Shown here in pieces: positions 17,192 through 25,267 of a DNA stretch of 64,000 nucleotides. The notes under the pieces are model-generated. The model was not told the DNA's origin. It searched no databases and saw only the letters and a list, made by a program, of their open reading frames with translations. The position numbers and the translations under genes are program-made. The stretch lies in the NCBI RefSeq assembly GCF_017487405.1, contig NZ_CP062222.1:1969001-2033000 (forward strand). The letters run 5' to 3'. Within the stretch, counting starts at the first letter, position 1. Each line of letters starts with the position of its first letter. Source of the stretch: Brevundimonas goettingensis. Its GTDB lineage: Bacteria > Pseudomonadota > Alphaproteobacteria > Caulobacterales > Caulobacteraceae.

Positions 17192-17659
17192 TCAGTGAGC
17201 CCTCAGAACCACCGGGATCCGCACCTCGCGCACCGGGGCGTCGTCGCCGTCCTCGCCCTTGGCGGTCTGGTCCTCGGTCAGGACCACCGTCCCCGTCTGG
17301 GTCGCATCGACGGCATAGCTGAGCACCGCCTTGAACGGCACGGGGCCGGGTTGGGTCCAGTCCGTCTGGGCCTGGGCGGGCGCCTGGGTCAGCAGATTGC
17401 CCTGGGCGTCCAGCAGGACGGCGTCGAACACCGCCTCGAAATACCAGTCATTGGGCGCCACGCCGGTGACCGTCAGCGGGCTGGCGGTCGTCGCCCCCGC
17501 AGCGGGCGAGGTTACGCTGACCCCTGTCGGGAAGGTCACGGCCGGAGACGGGGCCTCCGCAGGCGGGGCTGAGGCGTCAGACGGCGCGGACGACGTCGCG
17601 GGCTGACCGCAGGCCGCCAAACCCAGCATCACGGCGCCGAGAGCAAGGTGTTGACGCAT
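17192..17659 (-). CDS. Gmad2-domain lipoprotein
   Basis: The 155-aa lipoprotein has lipobox LAAC (Cys 17), a Pro/Ala/Ser linker and one immunoglobulin-like Gmad2 domain (SVTSPAAGATTASPLTVTG, then WYFEAVFDAVLLDAQGN). Gmad2 domains occur on surface and spore proteins and probably bind other envelope components; function is not established. Convergent with panC. Confidence 0.78.
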   Translation of the reverse strand: MRQHLALGAVMLGLAACGQPATSSAPSDASAPPAEAPSPAVTFPTGVSVTSPAAGATTASPLTVTGVAPNDWYFEAVFDAVLLDAQGNLLTQAPAQAQTDWTQPGPVPFKAVLSYAVDATQTGTVVLTEDQTAKGEDGDDAPVREVRIPVVLRAH

Positions 17660-17732
17660 CGATGCTTCCTGAGCCGAACCGGGGACCGATCGGGACGCTG
17701 CGCGCCCCGCCTGCCTCTCGTCAAGATCGGTA

Positions 17733-18566
17733 TCAGAAGTGCGTCAGGCGACAGCCGCCGCCGATGTGCCCGGCCTCGGCGCAGGGGTAGACCACGACCA
17801 CCCGCCTCGGCGGTCCGTCGGGTTCCGACACCGCGCGGACCAGCCAGCCATCGCCTGACCGGCACCGCGCCTCATAGAGCTCCGTCCCGGCCTGATCCCC
17901 GCGTCCCTGCCCCATGAAGCGGGCCTCGGCGACGTCGCAGCCGGACGCCAGGCCCCCTGCCAGCCAGCGCCGGACGGTCGCAACCTGTTCGGCCGGGGTG
18001 GTGAAACGGCAAGCACCGCCTTGGGAGACGACCTTCAGACAGGCGCTGACGGTCCAGCCGGTCGCGGCCCGTTCGAGCCAGAAGCCGTCCTCGCCCGCGC
18101 AACCGACCTCATAGAGGGTCCCGTCCGTCGGGGTCCGGCCACGCAGGGCCCCGCCGTCGACCCGACAGCCGATCCCGGCCTCCCTCGCCAACGGGGCGAT
18201 GACCGGCACAGGGTCGCGGTTGGCGGCGATCCGGCAGCCGGGCGACCGGCCGTCGCTGGCGAGACGCGAGGCCTCCAGCGACAGACAGTCCAGCGCCCGC
18301 GGCCGCGCCCCGTCCACCAACAGATAGCCGGGGCCTTCAGCGCAGGTGACCTCGAACTGGGCCGCGCGGTCGGCGTCCATGCCTCGCGCCTCGGCCCGGC
18401 CGACCCGGCAGGCCACGCCGATACGGTCGGCCAGATCCTGGGCGTCCAGTCGCACCGAAGGGTCGGGAACCCGGCCGCCGCGCGACCAGGGCAGGTTCTC
18501 CTGCGCCGTCGCCGATCCGGCGAACAGCGCGAACATCAGGATCAGCAGAGGGCGAAGGGCGGGCAT
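17733..18566 (-). CDS. Secreted protein made of three four-cysteine repeats
   Basis: From ATG 18566 the product is 277 aa with a signal peptide (ALRPLLILMFALFAGSATAQ). The mature part has three tandem repeats of about 80 residues. Each has four cysteines in the same order: GxxCRV, then YEVxCxxGxGxLV, then a third Cys, then GGxCRxT. The 12 cysteines are probably disulphide-paired in the periplasm. I do not recognise the family. The frame is open far upstream, but that part is antisense to the chorismate mutase frame and is not coding. Confidence 0.65.
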   Translation of the reverse strand: MPALRPLLILMFALFAGSATAQENLPWSRGGRVPDPSVRLDAQDLADRIGVACRVGRAEARGMDADRAAQFEVTCAEGPGYLLVDGARPRALDCLSLEASRLASDGRSPGCRIAANRDPVPVIAPLAREAGIGCRVDGGALRGRTPTDGTLYEVGCAGEDGFWLERAATGWTVSACLKVVSQGGACRFTTPAEQVATVRRWLAGGLASGCDVAEARFMGQGRGDQAGTELYEARCRSGDGWLVRAVSEPDGPPRRVVVVYPCAEAGHIGGGCRLTHF

Positions 18567-18604
18567 GGGGCGATACTGCCCGGAGCCCGCCCCGTGTCCA
18601 AGTC

Positions 18605-19396
18605 TCAGCCGATGGCGCCGACGCAGCCTTCGACCTCTCCCGGCGCCAGGTCGGCGTCGGTCAGGGCCAGGGTCCAGCCGTGGTCGGTGGCCAGGCCCCA
18701 GCGGCGCGCGCCGCCGCCGTCGCCCGCGTCGCCGCCGGCGGCGACAACCACCCGGCGGCCGGTCGGCAGGGCCGGCGGATCGATCTTGCCGACTGCCAGA
18801 GCGGTGGGCTGACCGCCGCCCAGGCCGAAGCCGTCGAACACCGACAGGCTGGACCATTCGCGGCGCAGGCCGACCCACCAGGCGTCGTCGGTGTTGACGG
18901 CCAGAACGGCGACGCCATGCCCCTCGGCGGCGAAGGCCAGCGCGGCTTGCGGATCGCGGACCATGCGGATGTCGGCGGCCATGCCGAAGCGCTGGCGGGC
19001 GCCGTCGAAGGCGCGGGTCGGATCGTTTGGGGCCCAGACCTGGACCTGAAGCGTGCCCTGACGGGCCAGCCCCCAGCCGACGATCTCGCGCCACAGGCCG
19101 GCGACGGCCTCGGCGTTCTCGGGCTGGCACTGGCCGAGCATACGGCCCAGCACGGTCTGTTCGCGGTCGGGGCGCAGCTTGGTGTGCGGGCCGTGCGGCG
19201 CGTCCTTGGCCTTGCCGACGCTGGCCGCGATGGCGAGACGGCGCTCGAACAGCTCCAGGATCTGGTCGTCGATCAGGTCGATCTCGTGGCGCAGGGCGGT
19301 CAGGGCCATCTGTTCGGGCGTCATGTCGGCAGGGTTCATGTCAGCGGGCCAGACCTGCTTGAGATTGGAATTCGGATTCAGGGTGGAGACGGTCAT
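18605..19396 (-). CDS. Chorismate mutase (AroQ type) with C-terminal regulatory-like domain
   Basis: The 263-aa protein carries an all-helical AroQ chorismate mutase domain at about residues 30-110 (LRHEIDLIDDQILELFERRLAIAASVGKAK and the later LWREIVGWGL), converting chorismate to prephenate. The C-terminal 150 residues (VQVWAPNDPTRAFDGARQRF onward) match the extension found on alphaproteobacterial chorismate mutases, whose role is unclear. ATG 19396 has no obvious Shine-Dalgarno. A Phe/Tyr-rich leader ORF with mutually exclusive hairpins precedes it, so expression is probably controlled by attenuation. Prephenate dehydratase is encoded immediately upstream on the same strand. Confidence 0.85.
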   Translation of the reverse strand: MTVSTLNPNSNLKQVWPADMNPADMTPEQMALTALRHEIDLIDDQILELFERRLAIAASVGKAKDAPHGPHTKLRPDREQTVLGRMLGQCQPENAEAVAGLWREIVGWGLARQGTLQVQVWAPNDPTRAFDGARQRFGMAADIRMVRDPQAALAFAAEGHGVAVLAVNTDDAWWVGLRREWSSLSVFDGFGLGGGQPTALAVGKIDPPALPTGRRVVVAAGGDAGDGGGARRWGLATDHGWTLALTDADLAPGEVEGCVGAIG

Positions 19397-19454
19397 TTAA
19401 GAAGGGCTTTCGGGATACGGGAATTTCGATGTGGGGGCGCCAACAGGCGCGCAG

Positions 19455-19522
19455 CCGCTCGGGGTCCGAGCGGTCGCCGGTGAGGCTGTCAGGAGCGAAC
19501 CGCGCTCGAGGCCTCAGCCGGC
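19455..19522 (-). promoter_or_regulatory. Candidate attenuator following the aromatic leader peptide
   Basis: On the minus strand, bases 19522-19511, spanning the leader stop codon, can pair with 19486-19476 (11 bp, one bulge), enclosing the hairpin 19507-19493 (GAGCG/CGCTC). Downstream, 19473-19466 pairs with 19462-19455 (8 bp, 3-nt loop). CGAGCG at 19508-19503 can instead pair with CGCTCG in the 5' arm of that last hairpin, giving mutually exclusive folds. There is no U-tract, so the effect may be on Rho or on translation. Confidence 0.5.
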
Positions 19523-19618
19523 GTATCGAAAGCCGTAATAGGAGCCGCTAAAATAAAAGCCGGCAACCGCGCGCGAACGGGTCGAAAGGGTCAGAACAGA
19601 AGCGCGCAGCGGGGACAT
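19514..19618 (-). CDS. Phe/Tyr-rich leader peptide, 34 aa
   Basis: A 34-codon ORF starts at ATG 19618 and stops at TGA 19514. Seven of the residues 21-33 are aromatic (F21 Y22 F23, Y28 Y29, F31, Y33), and none is Trp. Such clustering is characteristic of ribosome-stalling leader peptides that sense charged tRNA-Phe and tRNA-Tyr. The stop codon lies inside the first pairing segment of the downstream hairpin set, as in classical attenuators. GGA lies about nine bases before the ATG. The next gene encodes chorismate mutase, the first step of Phe/Tyr synthesis. Confidence 0.72.
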   Translation of the reverse strand: MSPLRASVLTLSTRSRAVAGFYFSGSYYGFRYAG

Positions 19619-19658
19619 GGGAGGGTCCAATCGCGGACCGGGGTGGTCCGTTAGGGTC

Positions 19659-19688
19659 TTAAGACACGCAACGATCGTGCATCGTCAA
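19659..19688 (-). promoter_or_regulatory. Candidate promoter of the leader-chorismate mutase transcript
   Basis: On the minus strand TTGACG (19688-19683) is followed after 18 bases by TCTTAA (19664-19659), about 40 bases before the leader ATG. The -35 overlaps the pheA stop codon. Confidence 0.4.
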
Positions 19689-20266
19689 CCCTTTTTGCAC
19701 GCCAACAGGACAAAACGCGTCCGGTTATCGGCGGAATCCTGCAGGTCGTGACGCAGAATCGACAGCCCATAGACCTCGGCCGCGGCCATGGGGGCCAGGG
19801 CCGCGCGGCTGCGGTCTCCGGCCTCGGCGACGTCGCGGGCGGCCCCGGCGGTGTCGAAGGCGACCACGATCTTCGCATTGATATGGGACAGGGTCTCACG
19901 GCACTGATCCAGCGCGATGGGGTGGCTTTCGATAGTGCGGATGTCCGCCATCCGCGCGCCGTCGATGGCCATCAGGCAGTGTCGGATGGGCCGCCAGACG
20001 TCGGCCAGGGTTTCAAACCCCGCTTCGCGCACCAGGGTCGCGGCCGGCTCGACCGCCCCGATGGTCGAGTTCTCGATCGGGATCAGGGCCATGTCGCAGT
20101 CGCCGGTCCGCACCGCTCCCAGCGCCTCCGCGAAGGTCTCGAACGGCACGGCCTCGTCCCACGGCCTCAGGGCGACGCAGGCCTCGTGGCTGAAGGCGCC
20201 GGGCGCGCCCTGGAACGCCACGCGGGCGTTGCGGTCGTCTTCGATGGGGGCAACGGGGGTGGTCAT
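19685..20266 (-). CDS. pheA: Prephenate dehydratase lacking the ACT domain
   Basis: The 193-aa protein converts prephenate to phenylpyruvate. The type 2 periplasmic-binding-like fold carries FQGAPGAFSHEA at its N-terminus, PIENSTIGAV in the middle and the catalytic TRF in NRTRFVLL near the end. It then stops with CKKG. Usual bacterial PheA enzymes are about 280 aa because a Phe-binding ACT domain follows. Here the region downstream is a promoter and leader ORF, with no ACT remnant in any frame I read, so feedback inhibition by the usual route is lost. ATG 20266 gives the shortest sensible N-terminus; the open frame extends 33 codons further. Confidence 0.88.
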   Translation of the reverse strand: MTTPVAPIEDDRNARVAFQGAPGAFSHEACVALRPWDEAVPFETFAEALGAVRTGDCDMALIPIENSTIGAVEPAATLVREAGFETLADVWRPIRHCLMAIDGARMADIRTIESHPIALDQCRETLSHINAKIVVAFDTAGAARDVAEAGDRSRAALAPMAAAEVYGLSILRHDLQDSADNRTRFVLLACKKG

Positions 20267-20419
20267 CTGTCTTCTCGCCTTGGCGTCCCGGCGTTGGACC
20301 GGGCGGTAATGGCCGCCATGCGTCCACACTTCATCGCAATTGCAGCGCCCGGGCGCGCGGGACAAGCCCCGACATTCCCGCTAAGCCTCGAACATCGCCA
20401 AAGCTTCAGGGGAACACGG

Positions 20420-21688
20420 ATGACGGACGCCATGCTGAAGAGCCGCCGTCTGGTCCTGATGGGGCTCGGGGGGCTGGGCGCGAGCAGTCTCGCCGGCTGC
20501 GTGACCGGCGCCGCGCCCGCCCCAGCCCTCACGGTTCCGCCGACCCCGCGCTTCGTCGTTCCGCCATTGGCGCCGATCAACCTCAGGGCCGACCGGATCA
20601 CCCGGATGACCGTCTGCCTGCGCCCCTTTCGCGCCGCCGGACCGCGCATCGAGGCCGAGCGGATCGGCGACAAGCGGGTCGTGCACAACTATGGCCACGG
20701 CGGCTCGGGCTGGTCGCTTTCGTGGGGCTCGGCCCAGCTGGTGCGCGACCTGGCGATGCAGGGCGGGACGACCGACATCGCGGTGATCGGCTGTGGCGCG
20801 CTCGGCCTCACCGCCGCCACCACGCTTCAACGCGCGGGGGCGAAGGTGACCATCTACGCCGCCGACCGCCTGCCCCAGACCCGGTCGGCCCGGGCCACGG
20901 GGACCTGGACCCCCTCCTCCCGCATCGCCGATGAGAACCACATCGACGCGGCCTTCCCCGACCTCTGGGAAAAGATGGCTCGCGCCTCCTGGGCCATGCA
21001 CCAGACGTACGTCGGCCAACCGGGCGAGCCGGTGGCCTTCCTCGATCGCTACATTCTGTCCGACACGGCGCCGTCTTCCGAACCGTCCGGCCCGCCGCCC
21101 CCGCCGTCCTCGAACCCGGCCATCACCGCCGCGACCCCGCCGTCTCCGCCCGGCGTCATCCGCTTCGCCGACTATGAGGGCCGTCTGCGCGACATCACGC
21201 CCCGCTCCCACGCCCTGACCCCGGACCAGCATCCCTTCCCGGTCGCCTCCGCGCGCCAGACCTCGAACATGCAGTTCAACATCGCCGAGCTGGGCCACCG
21301 GCTGATGACCGATTTCATCGCCGAGGGCGGCCGGATCGAGCAGCGGACCTTCAACACCCCGGCCGACCTCGCGACCCTGCCTCAGCCGGTCATCGTCAAC
21401 TGCACGGGCTATGGCGCACGGGCACTGTTCGGCGACGACAGCATCGTCCCGGTGCGCGGCCAGATGGCCTGGCTGCCGCCCCAGCCGGAGGTCCGCTACA
21501 GCCTCTATTACAACGGCGTCGGCCTGGTTTCCCGGCCCGACGGCATCGGGGTCCAGGCCCTGCGCGGCGGCGACATGTTCGGCTATGGCCTCGACAACGA
21601 GACCGCCGACCGCGCCGAAGCCGAGGCGGCCATCGAAAGGGCCGCCCCGCTGTTCGCCCGGGCTTTCGCGAGCGCTACGGCCGCCTGA
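20420..21688 (+). CDS. DAAO-family FAD oxidase with circularly permuted domain order, exported lipoprotein
   Basis: The 422-aa protein starts at ATG 20420 (AGGGGA six bases upstream) with SRRLVLMG and a lipobox LAGC (Cys 27). Residues 60-113 (LRPFRAAGPRIE, then VVHNYGHGGSGWSLSWG) match the segment that forms the C-terminus of D-amino-acid oxidases. Only after it comes the FAD-binding Rossmann motif VIGCGALG (about 122-129), which normally begins the family. The rest follows normal order: RATGTWTPSSR, VNCTGYGARALFG, VRGQMAW, then the end at AAPLFARAF, where the moved segment would usually begin. The substrate-binding Arg of DAAO corresponds to the displaced segment. Likely an oxidase of D-amino acids or similar amines outside the cytoplasm. 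Confidence 0.8.
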   Translation: MTDAMLKSRRLVLMGLGGLGASSLAGCVTGAAPAPALTVPPTPRFVVPPLAPINLRADRITRMTVCLRPFRAAGPRIEAERIGDKRVVHNYGHGGSGWSLSWGSAQLVRDLAMQGGTTDIAVIGCGALGLTAATTLQRAGAKVTIYAADRLPQTRSARATGTWTPSSRIADENHIDAAFPDLWEKMARASWAMHQTYVGQPGEPVAFLDRYILSDTAPSSEPSGPPPPPSSNPAITAATPPSPPGVIRFADYEGRLRDITPRSHALTPDQHPFPVASARQTSNMQFNIAELGHRLMTDFIAEGGRIEQRTFNTPADLATLPQPVIVNCTGYGARALFGDDSIVPVRGQMAWLPPQPEVRYSLYYNGVGLVSRPDGIGVQALRGGDMFGYGLDNETADRAEAEAAIERAAPLFARAFASATAA

Positions 21689-23059
21689 TCAGGCGGCGCG
21701 CGACTGGTTCAGACGCCCGACCTTAAGCCGCTCGGCCACCAGGAAGGCCAGCTCCAGCGCCTGATCAGCGTTCAGGCGCGGGTCGCAGTGGGTGTGGTAG
21801 CGGCTCGACAGATCGTCCTCGGTCACGGCCGTGGCCCCGCCGATGCATTCGGTGACGTTCTGACCGGTCATTTCCAGATGGACGCCGCCTGGGTGAACGC
21901 CCTCGGCCTCGGCCACGTCGATGAAGGTGCGGACTTCGGTCATGATCCGGTCGAAGGGCCGGGTCTTGTAGCCGTTGTCGGCCTTCAGGGTGTTGCCGTG
22001 CATCGGGTCGATCGACCAGATGACCTTGTGGCCGCTGTCCTTGACCGCCTTCATCAGGTTGGGCAGGCGCTTGCCGACCTTGTCGTGACCGAAGCGGCCG
22101 ATGACCGTCATCCGCCCCGAGATGTTGTCGGGGTTCAGCTTGTCCAGCAGCGGCAGCAGATCGTCCGGCTCCATGGTCGGGCCGCACTTCACCCCGATGG
22201 GGTTCTTGATGCCGCGCATGAACTCGACGTGGGCGCCGTCCAGCTGACGGGTGCGCTCGCCGATCCACAGCATATGGGCCGAGGTATCGAACCATTCGCC
22301 TGAACCGCCGTCCAGACGCGTCAGGGCGCTTTCGACGTTCAGCAGCAGGGCCTCGTGCGAGGTGAAGACCTCGACGCGGCTCAGGTCCGGATGGGTCTCC
22401 GGGGTGACGCCGACCGCTTCCATGAAGGCCAGGGCCTCGGTGATCTTGTCGGCCAGCTCGCGGTACTGGGCCCCCGCGCCGTTGTCGGCGAAGCCCAGGG
22501 TCCAGCGGTGGATGTTGTACAGATCGGCATAGCCGCCGCTGGCGAAGGCGCGCAGCAGGTTCAGGGTCGAGGCCGACTGGTTATAGGCCTTGATCAGCCG
22601 CTGGGGATCGGGAAGCCGCTCCTCCAGGGTGAAGCCCGAACCGTTGATGTTGTCGCCGCGATAGGACGGCAGCTCGACGCCGCCGATCTCCTCGACCGGA
22701 GAAGAGCGCGGCTTGGCGAACTGGCCGGCGATACGCCCGACCTTCACCACCGGCTTGCGGCCGGCGAAGGTCAGGACCACGGCCATCTGCAGGATCAGAC
22801 GGAAAGTGTCGCGGATGTTGTCGGTCGAGAACTCCTTGAAGCTCTCGGCGCAGTCGCCGCCCTGCAGCAGGAAGGCCTCGCCCTTTTCGACCTGGGCGAG
22901 CTTGGAGGTAAGGGTGCGGGCCTCGCCGGCAAACACGAGCGGCGGCATCGCGCGCAGTTCGTCTTCGACGGCGGTCAGTGCGCGCGCGTCAGGATAGTCC
23001 GTCGGCATGTGCGCGACGGGCTTCGATCTCCAGCTCTCTGGGGTCCAACGGATACTCAT
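21689..23059 (-). CDS. aroG: Class II 3-deoxy-7-phosphoheptulonate (DAHP) synthase
   Basis: The 456-aa plant-type enzyme condenses PEP and erythrose-4-phosphate, the entry to the shikimate pathway. Metal-site motifs are present: GGDCAESF (Cys), IDPMHGNT (His), [12 protein letters not shown] (Glu) and HCDPRLNA (Asp). [22 protein letters not shown] at the N-terminus is conserved in Caulobacterales, supporting ATG 23059. The stop codon abuts that of the convergent oxidase gene with no gap (TGATCA). The nearest promoter-like sequence ends eight bases from the ATG, so the mRNA may be leaderless. Confidence 0.95.
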   Translation of the reverse strand: MSIRWTPESWRSKPVAHMPTDYPDARALTAVEDELRAMPPLVFAGEARTLTSKLAQVEKGEAFLLQGGDCAESFKEFSTDNIRDTFRLILQMAVVLTFAGRKPVVKVGRIAGQFAKPRSSPVEEIGGVELPSYRGDNINGSGFTLEERLPDPQRLIKAYNQSASTLNLLRAFASGGYADLYNIHRWTLGFADNGAGAQYRELADKITEALAFMEAVGVTPETHPDLSRVEVFTSHEALLLNVESALTRLDGGSGEWFDTSAHMLWIGERTRQLDGAHVEFMRGIKNPIGVKCGPTMEPDDLLPLLDKLNPDNISGRMTVIGRFGHDKVGKRLPNLMKAVKDSGHKVIWSIDPMHGNTLKADNGYKTRPFDRIMTEVRTFIDVAEAEGVHPGGVHLEMTGQNVTECIGGATAVTEDDLSSRYHTHCDPRLNADQALELAFLVAERLKVGRLNQSRAA

Positions 23060-23066
23060 GCCGCGC

Positions 23067-23095
23067 TACATAATCCGAAGGGCGCGCACGGACAA
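23067..23095 (-). promoter_or_regulatory. Candidate aroG promoter giving a leaderless mRNA
   Basis: On the minus strand TTGTCC (23095-23090), a 17-bp spacer and TATGTA (23072-23067) place the start site at or next to ATG 23059. Confidence 0.4.
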
Positions 23096-23179
23096 TGAAT
23101 TACCCCTGCAAACGCCTCTCAGCTTAGCTGAAGGGCGGCGCGGCACAGGGCCGCGCATCAACCGTGCGCAGTCAGCTCG

Positions 23180-24577
23180 TCAGCCTGCCGACATCGACGC
23201 CGGGGTCTGCTTGTCCTTCAGCGTCACCAGTTCCTCGGCCATGGTCGGGTGGACGGCGCAGGTGGCGTCCCATTGGGCCTTGGTCAGGCCGGCCTTCACG
23301 GCGATGGCGGCCAGCTGGATCATCTCCGGCGCCTCGGGCCCGACGATATGGACGCCGATGACCTTCTGGCTGTCGGCGTCGACGACCAGCTTCATCAAGA
23401 CCCGCTCGTCCGAGCCGGTGAAGGCGTATTTCATCGGCCGGAAGCGGGTCAGATAGACGTCGACCTCGCCCTTGCAGGTATGGCGCGCCTCGTTCTCCGA
23501 CAGTCCCACCACACCCACCGGCGGCTGGGAGAAGACCGCCGTGGCCACGGCCTCATAGTCGAAATGCTGCGGATTGTTCTTGTAGACGGTCTGGTGGAAG
23601 GCCACCGCCTCGCGGATGGCGACGGGCGTCAGGTTCATCCGGTCGGTCACGTCGCCGATGGCCCAGATGTTCTCCGCCGTCGTCTTCGACAGCGCATCGA
23701 CCTTGATCGCGCCGTTGTCGCTCAGTTCGACGCCGGCCTTCTCGAGGCCCAGATCCTTGACGTAGGGAATCCGGCCGGTGGCGAACATGACCACATCGGT
23801 CTCTATGGTCATACCGTTCTCGAGGTGGTTCACCAGCCCCGTCTCGGTCTTCTCGATGCTGGAATGCTGGCAGCCCAGGATCACCTTGATGCCGCGCTTC
23901 TCGATCTCGCCGGCCAGATGGGCGCGCACGTCGTCGTCGAAGCCGCGCAGGATGTTCGGCCCGCGATAGACCAGGGTCGTCTCGACGCCCAGCCCCGCGA
24001 AGATGCCCGCGAACTCCACCGCGATATAGCCGCCGCCGGCGATCAGGATGCGCTTGGGCAGTTCGGGCAGGTGGAAGGCCTCTTCCGAGGTGATCACGTG
24101 TTCGATCCCGGTCATCGTCTCCGGAACCCAGGGCCGGCCGCCCGTGGCGATCAGGATCTTCTCGGCGGTGAAGGTCCCGCCGTCCGTGCCGTCCCGCTTG
24201 GTGACCTTCACGGTATGGGCGTCGGTCAGCACCGCCCGGCCGTTGACCAGATCGACCCCGGCCTTGCCGAGGTTGGCGGCATAGATGCCCGACAGACGCG
24301 CGATCTCGACGTCCTTGGCCTCGAGGAATTTCGGCCAGTCGAACTTGGCGTCGATGGTCCAGCCATAGCCCTCGGCGATCTCGAAATCGTGGGCGAAGTC
24401 ACTGGCCATGACCATGAATTTCTTGGGCACGCAGCCGCGGATCACGCAGGTGCCGCCGACCCGGAACTCTTCCGCGATGGCCACCCGCTTGCCGCCCAGC
24501 GCCGTCAGCCGCGCCGCCCGAACCCCGCCGGAGCCCGCCCCGATGACGAAGAGGTCGTAGTCGTAGGTCTGGGTCAT
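23180..24577 (-). CDS. gor: Glutathione-disulfide reductase
   Basis: The 465-aa FAD/NADPH enzyme reduces GSSG to GSH. FAD-binding GAGSGG lies at residues 13-18, the redox-active disulphide is C44/C49 in GGTCVIRGCVPKK, the NAD(P)-binding GGGYIAVEFA is central, and the catalytic HPTMAEE dyad of the partner subunit is near the C-terminus. It resembles plant/cyanobacterial-type glutathione reductases. A GC hairpin (23138-23156) lies downstream without a T-run. Confidence 0.94.
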   Translation of the reverse strand: MTQTYDYDLFVIGAGSGGVRAARLTALGGKRVAIAEEFRVGGTCVIRGCVPKKFMVMASDFAHDFEIAEGYGWTIDAKFDWPKFLEAKDVEIARLSGIYAANLGKAGVDLVNGRAVLTDAHTVKVTKRDGTDGGTFTAEKILIATGGRPWVPETMTGIEHVITSEEAFHLPELPKRILIAGGGYIAVEFAGIFAGLGVETTLVYRGPNILRGFDDDVRAHLAGEIEKRGIKVILGCQHSSIEKTETGLVNHLENGMTIETDVVMFATGRIPYVKDLGLEKAGVELSDNGAIKVDALSKTTAENIWAIGDVTDRMNLTPVAIREAVAFHQTVYKNNPQHFDYEAVATAVFSQPPVGVVGLSENEARHTCKGEVDVYLTRFRPMKYAFTGSDERVLMKLVVDADSQKVIGVHIVGPEAPEMIQLAAIAVKAGLTKAQWDATCAVHPTMAEELVTLKDKQTPASMSAG

Positions 24578-24646
24578 TGTGTGCTTTCGGCGGGAAGATG
24601 GGCGAATATCGGAAGCGGCGGGCGAAGGTTCAATGATCGAGCGTGG

Positions 24647-25267
24647 CTATTGCCCGACCTGGGCGGCGTATCGCTCTCGTCCGCGACAATAGTCAGCCGC
24701 TTCGGGGCTTGCCGCGAGCGACCCGCCATAGACCTTGACGACTTCGGCGGACGGCGGCCCAACGGACACGACGCGGTCTGCATAGAATTCTTTGCTCGCC
24801 AATCCGAGATGGCCATATTTGCCGCCGGACACGGTCATCCAGCCGTCCACGGTCACCGAGGCGAAGCGCATACCGCATCCTCCGGGGACGTAGCGGCGCA
24901 TCTGCTCGCCAAGTCGGTCTCCCCCTCGCTCCATCAGCCCTTTGGCGCCGGAAAACCACGCCGTCTCATTCGTAACCTGATCGTTCTGATCGAAACGAAG
25001 ACGATCCCCTATGACAAGGTTTGACAGTTCGAAGTCGCCCAAAAGGATTCCTGTCACGCGCTGTTTCGGCCCGAGAACGGCGCAACCCAGCAGACGCGCA
25101 TCGACATCGTGCGGCCGCGACAGATTGGGTAATCCCGCCCGGCACAACCCTCCGATCATCGCGGTCCGGTCCATAGCGTACCATCCCGCCAGTCCGGCGA
25201 AGCCCGCCCCGATCAGGCCGACCACGACCAGCCCTACAGCCATCGCGATCCGCCCGGAGCGCCTCAC
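24647..25267 (-). CDS. Hypothetical membrane-anchored protein coupled to rpiA
   Basis: The 206-aa protein has one N-terminal transmembrane helix (AMAVGLVVVGLIGAGFAGLAG) and a soluble domain with several cysteines and no recognised motif. GTG 25267 overlaps the rpiA stop (GTGA), so translation is coupled. No function can be assigned. Confidence 0.65.
   Translation of the reverse strand: MRRSGRIAMAVGLVVVGLIGAGFAGLAGWYAMDRTAMIGGLCRAGLPNLSRPHDVDARLLGCAVLGPKQRVTGILLGDFELSNLVIGDRLRFDQNDQVTNETAWFSGAKGLMERGGDRLGEQMRRYVPGGCGMRFASVTVDGWMTVSGGKYGHLGLASKEFYADRVVSVGPPSAEVVKVYGGSLAASPEAADYCRGRERYAAQVGQ

Noticed and set aside
18567..19130. Extension of the cysteine-repeat protein to 465 residues
   Set aside because: Runs antisense-free but out of frame through the chorismate mutase gene with Arg-rich junk composition; the signal peptide starts at 18566.
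19748..20419. N-terminal extension of the permuted oxidase frame
   Set aside because: This part is antisense to pheA; the ribosome-binding site and lipobox set the start at 20420.
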